From: Haloferax marinisediminis | GTDB lineage: Archaea > Halobacteriota > Halobacteria > Halobacteriales > Haloferacaceae | Assembly: GCF_009674585.1 (NCBI RefSeq) | Contig: NZ_WKJP01000001.1 | Span: 930,001 to 994,000, forward strand | Length of the DNA: 64,000 bases | Reading direction: 5' to 3' | Shown: in pieces, positions 16,965 to 25,655 of the stretch | Position numbering within the stretch: the first letter of the stretch is position 1 | How the letters are laid out: each line of letters opens with the position of its first letter | Position numbers and translations under genes: made by a program | Notes under the pieces: model-generated | Databases searched by the model: none | Told to the model about the DNA's origin: nothing | The model's input: only the letters and a program-made list of their open reading frames with translations

Positions 16965-17291
16965 TTACTCGTCGGGACCGTGTTCGAGCGTCCCCGTCCA
17001 CGCTTCGAGGCCACCGGCCATGCTCTCGATTCGTGCATCTTTCGTTCCTTCGTACGCCGAGAGCAGTCGCACCGCCTGAATACTCGCTTCGCCGTGTGGG
17101 CAGACGGTGACGATGTGTGTCGCACCAGTGATGCGCCCGAGGTGTGAGACGAGGTCGTCTAACGGGACGTTGATGCTGCCGGGGATGTGCCCGTCGGTGA
17201 AGTCTGCCGGCGTGCTCACGTCTACGACGAGCGGTGGGTCGTCGTCTTCGAGGAGTGATTCGACCTCGCTGGGTTCGATTTCACTGACCAT
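16965..17291 (-). CDS. Rhodanese-like domain protein
   Basis: A single rhodanese domain of 108 residues. The presumed active-site loop is CPHGEAS, with the sulfur-accepting Cys about residue 65, and the family phrases VVDVSTPADFTDGHIPGSIN and MAGGLEAWTG flank it. Single-domain rhodaneses transfer sulfane sulfur or serve as sulfur carriers; the partner here is not evident. It lies 3 nt after the Nudix gene stop, so it is probably the last gene of a three-gene operon with 17295-17858 and 17858-18406. Confidence 0.9.
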   Translation of the reverse strand: MVSEIEPSEVESLLEDDDPPLVVDVSTPADFTDGHIPGSINVPLDDLVSHLGRITGATHIVTVCPHGEASIQAVRLLSAYEGTKDARIESMAGGLEAWTGTLEHGPDE

Positions 17292-17294
17292 CGA

Positions 17295-17858
17295 CTACAA
17301 CACTCCTTCCTTGCGAGCGAGGAGGAGCCCCTCGACCGTGGCGTCGTTCGTCGGCGGTTCGACGGCCCGGTCGATGGCTTCCTCGACCGGAACTGCGTGC
17401 ACCGAGAGGAACTCGTTGTCGTCCAAGTCGCGTTCGACCGGGGTGAGGTCCTCGGCGAAGACGAACCCACGGCGGTGTCGAAGTACGCCCGTCGAACACC
17501 AGACGTCGCCGATGAGTGACGCAGACCCCGCGGCGAAGCCAGTCTCTTCTCGGAGTTCCCGCACGGCGGCGTCGGTGAGCGACTCACCTTTCTCGACGAC
17601 ACCAGCGGGGAGTTCGAGTTGCGTCTGGCGGATGTTCGGGCGGTACTGTTCGACGAACACGACGTGGTCGTCTGCGACGGCGACGATGACGACTGCCGTC
17701 GCCAGTTCGGCCCAGTAGTAGCGCTTCGTGGTGCCGTTGGGTTGCTCGACGAGGTCGTACCCGCCGGTGAACCATCCGGTGTCGTACTCGGTCTTCGATT
17801 CGAGGACTGGCCACTCGGGGTCCGGAAGTCGCTCGTGTCGGCGCCCGTCGTCAGTCAT
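17295..17858 (-). CDS. Nudix hydrolase, ADP-ribose pyrophosphatase type
   Basis: A 187-residue Nudix protein. The Nudix box is intact (GVVEKGESLTDAAVRELREE, continuing TGF), preceded by VVFVEQYRPNIRQTQLELPA, which is the ADP-ribose pyrophosphatase type of context. It would split ADP-ribose or a related nucleotide sugar to AMP and a sugar phosphate. Its start overlaps the stop of the upstream gene by 1 nt, and rhodanese follows after 3 nt. Confidence 0.9.
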   Translation of the reverse strand: MTDDGRRHERLPDPEWPVLESKTEYDTGWFTGGYDLVEQPNGTTKRYYWAELATAVVIVAVADDHVVFVEQYRPNIRQTQLELPAGVVEKGESLTDAAVRELREETGFAAGSASLIGDVWCSTGVLRHRRGFVFAEDLTPVERDLDDNEFLSVHAVPVEEAIDRAVEPPTNDATVEGLLLARKEGVL

Positions 17859-18406
17859 CAGTTCGTCTCCTCGGATTCGCTGTCCGTGTCGGCGCCATCT
17901 GCTTCACTGTCTGTGTCGGCGCCGTCTGCTTCACTGTCGGTGTCGGCGCCATCTGTGTCGCTTCCGCGCGTGACGTCTCCATCGTCGTTCAGAATCGTGT
18001 CGCGGTAGACGCGGCCGAAGGCGTTGCGACGGAGTGTGCTGATTGCGGCGTCCCGTTCGTTCTGGAAGGTCGTGGCGATGACCGTCTCGGCGAACGGAAT
18101 CGGGTGCCACGCGACGCGCTCGACGTCGGGGTTGCCCAGTTCGACGACCTCGAACTCGTCGTGGTCGGCACACCACTCGTCGAACTCGGCGCGAGAGCCG
18201 ACGGTCACTGTCAACGATTCGGCGAACAGCGCGTTTCGGACCGTCTCGACGACGTCACCCGTCACGCGTTCGCGGTACTCTTCGCGGTCGAACTCCATCG
18301 CCTTGGCTGTCTCCCTGACGACGACTTGCGCCGTCGGCCCGACCCGGTCGAAGGCGTCTGCGGCCGCCTCGCGCGTCTCAGGAGAAATCGTCCCGTGGGT
18401 TTCCAT
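17858..18406 (-). CDS. Uncharacterised haloarchaeal protein (DUF5809-like) with repeat tail
   Basis: A 182-residue protein. Residues 1-135 form a compact domain (GPTAQVVVRETAKAMEF, ERVAWHPIPFAETVIATTFQ, AISTLRRNAFGRVYRD) that I associate from memory with DUF5809, found almost only in haloarchaea. The last 45 residues are a tandem repeat of a 9-residue acidic unit (DTDSEADGA) coded by 27-nt DNA repeats. First gene of the operon leading to Nudix and rhodanese. No function is known. Confidence 0.8.
   Translation of the reverse strand: METHGTISPETREAAADAFDRVGPTAQVVVRETAKAMEFDREEYRERVTGDVVETVRNALFAESLTVTVGSRAEFDEWCADHDEFEVVELGNPDVERVAWHPIPFAETVIATTFQNERDAAISTLRRNAFGRVYRDTILNDDGDVTRGSDTDGADTDSEADGADTDSEADGADTDSESEETN
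17886..17956. repeat. 27-nt tandem repeat inside coding sequence
   Basis: Units begin at 17886, 17913 and 17940 (the third partial). They are nearly identical and in frame with the gene at 17858-18406, giving the acidic 9-residue repeat at its C-terminus. Copy number is likely to differ between strains. Confidence 0.85.
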
Positions 18407-18430
18407 CGCCCATCGATTTGGCCCCCGGAC

Positions 18431-18868
18431 TTACGACTCTTTCTCGTCGGTGTCGTCGTCGGCCGACTGTTCGCCCTCGTCGTCCCGGGTGTCGTCCTCG
18501 TCGTCGGCCTGTTCGTCGGCTGTTTCGTACATCTCGCGCGTCAGGTCTTTGGCCTCTTCGAGAATACGTGCCGCGTCACCCGACAGCGACTGGCCCGCCC
18601 CGTGACCGCCGAACTGCTGTTGGTCGTGGTCGTGGTGGTGGGTGCGGTCGACCGTGTCTTCGAACACCTCGTCGAACTCGTGTTCGTCAGCGAGGTCGGC
18701 GACGACTGGCCCGAGTCTCTCGGCGTTCATCGACGCCCACTCGGGTGCGTGTTCGTCCAGCCACGTCTCGTGGTCGTCACTGTGGACGATTGCTTGGAGT
18801 GCCAGATGGTTCGCGAGATGTGTCTCGTCTCGTTGTGGCGCGTCGCAGACCGGACAGGCGTATCCCAT
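18431..18868 (-). CDS. Zinc-finger protein (DUF5810-like)
   Basis: A 145-residue protein starting at the ATG at 18868 (MGYACPVCDAPQRDETHLA). The N-terminus has a C2H2-like finger: CPVC, then HLANH spaced as in nucleic-acid-binding fingers. The middle is His-rich (THHHDHDQQQ) and the C-terminus strongly acidic. The open frame extends upstream to 18985, but that part is His/Pro-rich noise over a GGT microsatellite. Matches a haloarchaeal family I recall as DUF5810; no function known. Confidence 0.78.
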   Translation of the reverse strand: MGYACPVCDAPQRDETHLANHLALQAIVHSDDHETWLDEHAPEWASMNAERLGPVVADLADEHEFDEVFEDTVDRTHHHDHDQQQFGGHGAGQSLSGDAARILEEAKDLTREMYETADEQADDEDDTRDDEGEQSADDDTDEKES

Positions 18869-18995
18869 ACCCTCCGGTAGCGTGTGAGTGTACCAAAATG
18901 CGTCGCAGTTCGACGAAGGGGAATGAAGTGGCCGAGGGTTCGCGTGATGGTGGTGGGGGGAGGCGAACTGCCGACAGACGGCCACTATCCACTTC

Positions 18996-19043
18996 TGGTG
19001 GTGGTGGTGGTGGTTGTGGTGATGGTGTTGTGGTGATACCGAT
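18996..19043. repeat. GGT-rich microsatellite
   Basis: A run of TGG triplets that decays into GTTGTGGTGA words fills about 48 nt between the zinc-finger gene and the HalOD1 gene. It lies outside any convincing gene. Confidence 0.8.
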
Positions 19044-19054
19044 CGTCGATGCTG

Positions 19055-19405
19055 TTAGGCAGACTTGACGATGACCGTTCCGTCGGCCCAAACGGTCACG
19101 TCGCAGGCAGCGTAACGGAACCTGACGTGCGCGCGTGCTGGGCTCATCGTCCCACGCTCGACAGCCCCGCTCGTCGCCGGTGCCCGAACCGGCTGAGCGA
19201 ATACTCTATCGAGCGCATCTGGGTTGATGATGTCCGACAGTGGTGGAAGTTCGACAGCGTCCACGTCTTTCAACTGAGCGGCAGCGGTGACTATTGTCAC
19301 GGCGAGAGTGTCTCGTCCGTCCCAGTCGTGTCGAGCGACGACCTCTTCGGTCGTGCCAGTGTTCCATCCAACATCGTTGCCCTGTAACACGCGAGTTTCG
19401 TCCAT
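19055..19405 (-). CDS. HalOD1 output-domain protein
   Basis: A 116-residue protein with the HalOD1 pattern: LAVTIVTAAAQLKDVDAVEL, PPLSDIINPDALDRVF and a C-terminal strand pair ending VTVWADGTVIVKS. HalOD1 domains are small haloarchaeal output modules, free-standing or attached to receivers, with no proven biochemical activity. It lies directly downstream of the large Bat-like regulator, on the same strand but with its own TATA box, so the pair may act in one pathway. Confidence 0.85.
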   Translation of the reverse strand: MDETRVLQGNDVGWNTGTTEEVVARHDWDGRDTLAVTIVTAAAQLKDVDAVELPPLSDIINPDALDRVFAQPVRAPATSGAVERGTMSPARAHVRFRYAACDVTVWADGTVIVKSA

Positions 19406-19457
19406 GGTTCTGTTCGCGTCGGCGTCTTGCCGACAGTGGGTCCAAAGACGGTAGATG

Positions 19458-19463
19458 ATATAT
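19458..19463 (-). promoter_or_regulatory. TATA box of the HalOD1 gene
   Basis: ATATAT on the minus strand lies about 55 nt before the start codon at 19405, which allows a short leader. It is the best TATA candidate in the 147-nt gap. Confidence 0.45.
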
Positions 19464-19501
19464 CCCTCGTTGCTATCTGACTAGTAGTATCACCTGTGAC
19501 C

Positions 19502-19519
19502 ACTCTAGGTGACTAGAGT
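19502..19519. promoter_or_regulatory. 18-nt palindrome upstream of HalOD1 gene
   Basis: ACTCTAG and CTAGAGT form a perfect 7-nt inverted repeat around GTGA. It lies 39 nt upstream (minus-strand sense) of the TATA box at 19458-19463 and 34 nt after the stop of the Bat-like gene, so it could be an operator for the HalOD1 gene or a hairpin at the end of the regulator mRNA. Confidence 0.5.
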
Positions 19520-19552
19520 ACTGACTGAGAATCAGCTGGTATGGCGGGTCTC

Positions 19553-22500
19553 TCACTCGAAGACGTTCTGGACGAGCTTCCGTTCCGCCGCCCGAAGGTG
19601 GTACTGGAACGTCGGCGCGCTGATATCGAACGTCTCGGCGAGCGTCTCTGCGGTACTGCGGCGAGGCCACTCGTAGAATCCAGCGAGGTGGGCCGCTCGA
19701 ACCGACTCGTACTGTCGGTCGGTCCACTCGTCGCGGATCTTCCACTGGAACGTCTCCGGCGACTCCTCGCTTTCTGTAACCGTCCGCCGTGACAGGAGGC
19801 TCGTCCCCGGGTAGTCCGCGTCGAGCATGTCGATGAACGACCGTACCCGAATCCGCTCGGGGACTTCGACAGTGAGCGTGGTCTGTCGACCGGTCGAATG
19901 GAGTTCTCGAAGCGTCGCCTCGGAGGCGTACAGGGTCTCGAAGAGCGACTCGCGCGGGAGTCGTATCTCGAAGAGGTTCCCCGAGTCGTCTTCCGAGAGC
20001 AGTCGCACGCGCGTCGCAACGTCGCTTCCGGCGTCGATAACCTCCTCCGGGTCGGCGTCTGTGACGATGAACGCGATGACCGACCCATCCGATTGCGGGA
20101 GAACGCCCGTGAGCGCGACGCTGTGGTCGACGTGTCGTGCGAGACGCGCAATCGACAGCCGGTCGCCACCGAGTTGCGCCTGCACGTGGGTTCGGCGTTC
20201 TGTCAGCATCGCGCCGGCGCGTTTCGTCGTCGCGAGCGCGTAGCCGATGGTCTCTCCCAACTCGGAGAGCAGCCCGTCTTCGTTCGACAGGACGTGTGGT
20301 TCGGTCGCATGGAGGACGAACAGCGCTTCGACTCGGTCGTCTGCAACCGCGGGGATGACTGCGAGTGACCGGAACCCGTAGGTGAGCGCGTCACCACGGT
20401 GGTCGGCCCACGTCGGGTCGTTGAGCACGTCGCCGACCGTCTGCATCGTGTGGGTCTGGATAGCGGTGTCGAGCAGTGCCGACAGTGGCCCGGACGCCGC
20501 CACTTCACCGAGTCGGTCGGCGTAGGCAGCGTCTGCGCCGTGAATCTCCTCGGGCTCAGGGTGGATTGTGTCGTCGATTCCGTCGGAGTCGACGTGCCAC
20601 ACGACGGCGTAGGGTTCGGTCCCGACGAGGTGCTGGCCGACGGCCGAGAGGGCGTCACTGCGCGTCGGCGCGCGGATGAGCGACTGGTTGATGTTTCTGA
20701 TGGTCGTGTTGACCTGGTCGAGTCGTCTGAGTGCCTCGTTTTGCTCTGCGAGGCGGCGGTCTCGCTCGTGTAACTCGGACTCGGCGTCGAGGCGTTCCAG
20801 CAACTCTTCGACGGTGGCGACGAGCAAGTTCACGAGTTCGACGTCGACGTCACTGGGCGCGACAGTGCCCGGATGACCGGTCACGAGGACACCGTGGCGA
20901 CCAACCGGCGCAGCGATGACTCGCTCGACGCCTTCGACGATACCGCCATCCGGGGCGATTTCGACGACTGAGACCTCGCCAGTGACGAAGGCGTCCCAGA
21001 CGCCTCCTTCGGTCAGTCCAGCACCAATCGGCTTGTCGCCGAGTCCCGTTCCCGCCTCGCCAACACGTGCGAGTGCCGTGGTTGCTTCGTCGAAGACGAA
21101 CAGTTCTGTCCGCGCATCGCCGAGGACCTCGTCACAGGCGTCGACGGCATCGTTGAGAATCGTCTCGCGGTCCGTCGCCCGCATCATCTCGCGCGTTCGC
21201 TCGTGGAGCGTCGCCAGCAACTGCTCGTAGCGGTGTCGCTCTGTCACGTCGCGGAGGACGCCAACCGACCCGAGTTCTTTCCCGTCGATGACGAGTGGAG
21301 TCCGTCGGTTTTCCACCTGTACGGTGTCCCCGTTTTCTTGCTCTAGTTCGAACTCCACGATTCGGTTCGAGGCCGTGAAGAACACCTCGTCGCTGTCGTC
21401 GATCGTCTCGTCGAAGAGGTAACTCGCGGAGACGCCCAACACTTCGACGCGCGTCAGGCCGGTCAGGCGCTCGAACGCCGGGTTGACGGACGTGAACCTG
21501 CCGTTTCGGTCCAGCGCGTACACCGCGTCGGCGACGGCGTCGAGCATCCGGCCGTACTGCTGGACTTCTGTCTCGCGTTCGTGTTGCTCGGTGATGTCGG
21601 TGAAGTAGACAGAGAGCCCGGTCTCAGAAGGGTAGGCCTTGATGTTGTACCACGTATCCGAGTTTTCGGAGTACGCCTCGAACCCTCTGGTCTGTTGGGT
21701 TCGCATCGCCGCTTTGAACTCGTGACGGAATCTGCCAGATTCCGGTGTGAGGTCCTCCATATGTCGATCGAAGAGGTCTGCGGCCGGTTCCCGAAAGAGC
21801 ACCTCAGCAGTTTCGTTGACGTAGGTGAGCCGCCAGTCGGTGTCGAAAGCGACGACTGCTTCGTCGATTCGGCCCAGAACCTCCGAGAGCGCGTTTCTGA
21901 GTTCGTGACGCTCGGCAGCGGCCCCGATGACGGCCGCGATATTTTCGAGGAACAGCACGTCTTTGTCGGTGAAGTGCCCTGGTTCGAACGCTTGGGCGCC
22001 GATGACTCCCCACCGGTGGGCATCGCTCCCAATCGAGGCACAGATTCCGCTTCGGAACCCAGACGACGTGAACTCGTCTGAGTGGGTGAACCGGTCGTCC
22101 TCCTCGAAGTCGTCGACGACGGTCGAGTGGCCGTGTTGATACGTCGACATCGCCTGTGTTTCTTCGTTGGCACTGACGGGTTGTTGGATGAACTTCTCTG
22201 CCCATCCGGTCCCGGCAGCAACGCGGAACATCTCCGGTTCGTCGAGTCGTTCGAGGACCGAGACGGAGTCCGCGCCGAGTACGTCGCCCACACGATGGAC
22301 GGCGAGTTGGAGGACTTCGTCGAGGCCGACCGTCGTCAGCGCACGTGTTCCCACCTCTGAGACGACCCGTTGTTGCTCGAGACGTGCGCGGTTCGAGCAC
22401 TGGACGCGGTGGTCTTCGATGACCTTCTGGACGCGGAACGCCAGCCACGAGAGCGGGTCAGCATCGCTTTCCTGGATGAAATAGTCCGTTGCACCCGCCT

Positions 22501-22792
22501 CCACGGCATCCTGAACGAACGCTTGTTCGTTGGCCGTGACGATGATTGGGAGCGTCGGGTCGCTTTCGCGTACGTCGCGGATGAACGCGAGACCGTCGCT
22601 GTCGGTGAGGGGAGCAGTGAGAACGACACACTGGATGTCGCCTGCTGCAGCGAGAAGCTCTGCACGGGCCGAACCTGCGTCTCGAACGCGGCGGATTGCG
22701 AGTTCCGCTGAGGCGGCCCCGAGTGACGCTTGCAGACCATCCGCGAATGGTACGTCGTCACTCACGCAGAGAACCGTAGTGGACGGTGACAC
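19553..22792 (-). CDS. Bat-like multi-sensor transcriptional regulator
   Basis: A 1,079-residue protein of the bacterio-opsin activator type. Domains in order: receiver-like (1-115), GAF (about 120-300), PAS (305-410), PAS (415-535), GAF (550-680), the Bat-type GAF/sensor region (720-1000) and a C-terminal HTH_10 DNA-binding domain (about 1020-1075, YEWPRRSTAETLAETFDIS). The usual phosphoacceptor Asp of the receiver is Thr59 (VVLTAPLTDSDG), so phosphorylation there is unlikely. Sensors of this kind respond to oxygen, light or redox in haloarchaea. The start at 22792 gives a canonical receiver beginning. The cue and targets are unknown. Confidence 0.9.
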   Translation of the reverse strand: MSPSTTVLCVSDDVPFADGLQASLGAASAELAIRRVRDAGSARAELLAAAGDIQCVVLTAPLTDSDGLAFIRDVRESDPTLPIIVTANEQAFVQDAVEAGATDYFIQESDADPLSWLAFRVQKVIEDHRVQCSNRARLEQQRVVSEVGTRALTTVGLDEVLQLAVHRVGDVLGADSVSVLERLDEPEMFRVAAGTGWAEKFIQQPVSANEETQAMSTYQHGHSTVVDDFEEDDRFTHSDEFTSSGFRSGICASIGSDAHRWGVIGAQAFEPGHFTDKDVLFLENIAAVIGAAAERHELRNALSEVLGRIDEAVVAFDTDWRLTYVNETAEVLFREPAADLFDRHMEDLTPESGRFRHEFKAAMRTQQTRGFEAYSENSDTWYNIKAYPSETGLSVYFTDITEQHERETEVQQYGRMLDAVADAVYALDRNGRFTSVNPAFERLTGLTRVEVLGVSASYLFDETIDDSDEVFFTASNRIVEFELEQENGDTVQVENRRTPLVIDGKELGSVGVLRDVTERHRYEQLLATLHERTREMMRATDRETILNDAVDACDEVLGDARTELFVFDEATTALARVGEAGTGLGDKPIGAGLTEGGVWDAFVTGEVSVVEIAPDGGIVEGVERVIAAPVGRHGVLVTGHPGTVAPSDVDVELVNLLVATVEELLERLDAESELHERDRRLAEQNEALRRLDQVNTTIRNINQSLIRAPTRSDALSAVGQHLVGTEPYAVVWHVDSDGIDDTIHPEPEEIHGADAAYADRLGEVAASGPLSALLDTAIQTHTMQTVGDVLNDPTWADHRGDALTYGFRSLAVIPAVADDRVEALFVLHATEPHVLSNEDGLLSELGETIGYALATTKRAGAMLTERRTHVQAQLGGDRLSIARLARHVDHSVALTGVLPQSDGSVIAFIVTDADPEEVIDAGSDVATRVRLLSEDDSGNLFEIRLPRESLFETLYASEATLRELHSTGRQTTLTVEVPERIRVRSFIDMLDADYPGTSLLSRRTVTESEESPETFQWKIRDEWTDRQYESVRAAHLAGFYEWPRRSTAETLAETFDISAPTFQYHLRAAERKLVQNVFE

Positions 22793-22871
22793 AGACGCAC
22801 TACGATAGCTATTGTGATAAGTACTCCCACGGCTTACACGCCGCTCGTGTCACTCAGTTTTGACATGGATT

Positions 22872-23393
22872 TTATGTTTTCTGAGAATGCCAGTTGTGGA
22901 GGTCGAGAACCATGATGACGGCATCTTCGCCATCTCCGTAGTAGCGAGGAACCCGACGAGCAGGATTGAATCCGACGCTCTCGTAGAGCTGTCGCGCCGG
23001 TTCGTTCGAGACACGGACTTCGAGTTTGACGACCGCAGCACCGGCAATCGTCATCGCAGTCAGCGCGTGGAGCAGCAGTCGTCTCCCGAGTCCGTTTCCG
23101 CGTGCTTCCGGGCGGACTGCGAGGTCTTTGACGTGACCAATGTCGTTTCCGTGGTTCGGCATGACGTCGGCGACGACGTAGCCGAGGACGTCTGTGCCGC
23201 GGGCAGCGACGAGGAACGCCGGTTCGTCGACGAAGAGTTCGAACGCAGAGTAAGGCCACGGCTCTGTAAAGCACGTCCGCTCGATTCTGAGGACGTCGAG
23301 TAAGTCGGCACGCTCGGCCCGCCGGACGACTACGTCGTCGGCGAGGGCGTCGTCGAACTCCGTCACGCTCGCCGCTAAGCGATGGGGATGCAA
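22872..23393 (-). CDS. rimI: Ribosomal-protein-alanine N-acetyltransferase family (RimI)
   Basis: A 173-residue GNAT acetyltransferase. The acetyl-CoA loop is RPEARGNGLGRRLLL, preceded by GHVKDLAV and followed by LEVRVSNEPARQLYESVGF, the RimI/Naa10-like signature. Archaeal members acetylate protein N-termini. The N-terminal 20 residues precede the GNAT fold and may be partly untranslated if a later start is used. It sits between the Bat-like gene and aconitase on the same strand with gaps of about 80-90 nt. Confidence 0.88.
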   Translation of the reverse strand: MHPHRLAASVTEFDDALADDVVVRRAERADLLDVLRIERTCFTEPWPYSAFELFVDEPAFLVAARGTDVLGYVVADVMPNHGNDIGHVKDLAVRPEARGNGLGRRLLLHALTAMTIAGAAVVKLEVRVSNEPARQLYESVGFNPARRVPRYYGDGEDAVIMVLDLHNWHSQKT

Positions 23394-23485
23394 AAACGCG
23401 ACGGGCGACGAGCGCAGGCTGTCACAGTGACGCTCACGGTGCCGCCGCTCGCCGACCGAAAAATGTGAGAATGGGGTGTGTGCGC

Positions 23486-25453
23486 TTAGTCGTCCGCGGG
23501 AGCAGCGCCGCCCTCTGCCTGCTGCTTCGTGAGGGGGAGCTTGCCACCGGCGGTGAGAATACGGCGTTCACGCTCGGAGGCGTTGAGGGTTGCCGTCGCG
23601 TCCCACTCGTCGTTCACGCGGATGGTGAACTCTTGCTGACCGGATTCGACGCCTGCGGCCACGTCGTCGACGATTTCGATGTCGTCGCCCTGCTCGAGCT
23701 TCTCGTACGTCTCCTCGTCGATGGCGAGGGGGACGATACCGAAGTTGAACAGGTTCGCCTTGTGGATGCGAGCGAACGACTGTGCGAACACAGCTTCGAT
23801 GCCGAGGTACATCGGGCACATCGCGGCGTGTTCACGGGAGGAACCCTGCCCGTAGTTCTCGCCAGCGACGAGGACGCCGTTACCGGCATCTTTGGCGCGC
23901 TGGGCGAACGTCTCGTCGACACGCGAGAGCGTGAAGTCAGAGAGGCGCTCGATGTTCGAGCGGAACTTGAGGATGTCGGACGTCGCCGGGATGATGTGGT
24001 CCGTCGTGATGTTGTCCTCCATCTTCAGGAGTGCTTCGCCGCCGACTTCGGCGCCGAGGGGGTCCTGCAGAGGAACTTCGCCGATGTTCGGGCCCTTGAT
24101 GAGCTCGTCGTCGATGGCATCTTCCGCGTAGATGAGGTCCGTCTTGGCTCCGTCGTACTTCTCGGGGAGTTCGACGCCGGGTGCCTCGAGGTCACCGAGT
24201 TCGTCGGCGAGGTCACGTGGGTCGATAATTTCGCCTTTGAGTGCCGCAGCGGCCGCGACTTCGGGCGAGCAGAGGTAGACGTTGTCGTCCTCGATACCGG
24301 AGCGCCCCTCGAAGTTGCGGTTGAAGGTACGCAGGGAGATGGAGTCGGAGGCGGGCACGTGGCCGATACCGATACACGGTCCACAGGTTGCCTCGGAGAC
24401 GTTGACACCAGCGGCCATCATCTCTGCCGTCCAGCCCTGACGGGCGAGAATCTCGCCGGCCTGCTTCGAACCGGGTGCGACGATCATCTCGAGGTGCTTT
24501 GCGACTTCGCGGCCCTTGAACATCTTCGCGGCCGGGAGGATGTCCTCGTAGCCACCGTTCGTACAGGAACCGATGAGGACCTGTTCGACCTTGTTGCCGG
24601 CGACTTCACGGACAGGAACGACCTTGTCCGGCATCGACGGGCAGGCGATGAGCGGTTCGAGGTCGTCGAGGTCGATGACGATTTCGTCGGCGTATTCGGC
24701 GTCTTCGTCGGCCTTCAGTTCGGTGTAGACCTCGCCGCGACCCTGGCGTTCGAGGTAGTCTTTCGTCTTCTCGTCCGTCTCGAAGATGGACGAGGTCGCG
24801 CCGAGTTCCGTACCCATGTTGGTGATGGTCGTGCGCTCGGGGACGGAGAGCGACTCTGCACCGGGGCCGGTGTACTCGAACACCTTGCCGACGCCACCCT
24901 TGACGGTCTCGCGGCGGAGCATCTCGAGGATGATGTCCTTCGCGGAGGACCATTCGGGGAGTTCGCCTTCGAGGCGGACGTTGACGACTTCGGGCATCTC
25001 GACGTAGTAGGCGCCACCGCCCATGGCGACGGCGATGTCGAGGCCACCGGCACCGATGGCGAGCTGGCCGAGGCCACCGGGGGTCGGCGTGTGCGAGTCA
25101 GAGCCGAGGAGGGTCTTGCCGGGTGCGGCGAAGTTCTCCTTGTGGACGTTGTGGCAAATACCGTTGCCCGGTCGGGAGAAGTGAGCGCCATATGTGCCCG
25201 CTGCAGAGCGGAGGAAGCGGTGGTCGTCCGTGTTCTTGAAGTCGAACTGGTAGGTCTGGTGGTCACAGTACTGGGCGGCGAGTTCCGTCTGTGCCTCGTC
25301 GAGGTCGAGCGCCTCGAACTGGAGCCACACCATCGTGCCCGTCGTGTCCTGCATCAGGACCTGGTCGATTTCGATTCCGATTTCCTCACCGGGGGTGAGT
25401 TCACCCTCGACGAGATGATCCGAGAGAATCTTTTCCGTGAGCGTCTGTCCCAT
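23486..25453 (-). CDS. acn: Aconitate hydratase
   Basis: A 655-residue aconitase interconverting citrate and isocitrate. The iron-sulfur cluster ligands are seen in GSCTNGG and CGPCIG, and the substrate phrases DTTGTMVWLQFEA, SDSHTPTPGG, NRNFEGRSG and SREHAAM are intact. Length matches the short archaeal/mitochondrial-like form. Its TATA box (25480-25488) lies about 30 nt before the ATG. With aceA and aceB in this window it supplies the glyoxylate bypass as well as the citric acid cycle. Confidence 0.96.
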   Translation of the reverse strand: MGQTLTEKILSDHLVEGELTPGEEIGIEIDQVLMQDTTGTMVWLQFEALDLDEAQTELAAQYCDHQTYQFDFKNTDDHRFLRSAAGTYGAHFSRPGNGICHNVHKENFAAPGKTLLGSDSHTPTPGGLGQLAIGAGGLDIAVAMGGGAYYVEMPEVVNVRLEGELPEWSSAKDIILEMLRRETVKGGVGKVFEYTGPGAESLSVPERTTITNMGTELGATSSIFETDEKTKDYLERQGRGEVYTELKADEDAEYADEIVIDLDDLEPLIACPSMPDKVVPVREVAGNKVEQVLIGSCTNGGYEDILPAAKMFKGREVAKHLEMIVAPGSKQAGEILARQGWTAEMMAAGVNVSEATCGPCIGIGHVPASDSISLRTFNRNFEGRSGIEDDNVYLCSPEVAAAAALKGEIIDPRDLADELGDLEAPGVELPEKYDGAKTDLIYAEDAIDDELIKGPNIGEVPLQDPLGAEVGGEALLKMEDNITTDHIIPATSDILKFRSNIERLSDFTLSRVDETFAQRAKDAGNGVLVAGENYGQGSSREHAAMCPMYLGIEAVFAQSFARIHKANLFNFGIVPLAIDEETYEKLEQGDDIEIVDDVAAGVESGQQEFTIRVNDEWDATATLNASERERRILTAGGKLPLTKQQAEGGAAPADD

Positions 25454-25479
25454 AACACCCGAACGTCGATGGTCCTCGG

Positions 25480-25488
25480 ATATAAATC
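25480..25488 (-). promoter_or_regulatory. TATA box of acn
   Basis: Minus-strand GATTTATAT-type sequence centred about 31 nt upstream of the aconitase ATG at 25453; predicts a leaderless or very short-leader transcript. Confidence 0.65.
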
Positions 25489-25655
25489 CCGCGTACTTCC
25501 CTATCTTCGAACGTGAAGAATAGCGCCGTCTCTGGGTTTCTATCGTCTAAGGACCATTAAACTCCTTGTTGGTTCTTCCATGGGACACTCCCACAAATGC
25601 CACCGTCGCGCCCCAACTCCGGCACCATTTTGCACTCGCTCGACTCTGTGCAGAT

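Noticed and set aside
18869-18985. N-terminal extension of the zinc-finger protein
   Set aside because: His/Pro/Ser-rich translation that runs toward the GGT microsatellite; the finger motif starts at the ATG at 18868.
23465-25516. 683-codon plus-strand frame opposite aconitase
   Set aside because: It is exactly antisense to a canonical aconitase and its translation is low-complexity Val/Asp/Glu text, the usual mirror of GC-rich third positions.
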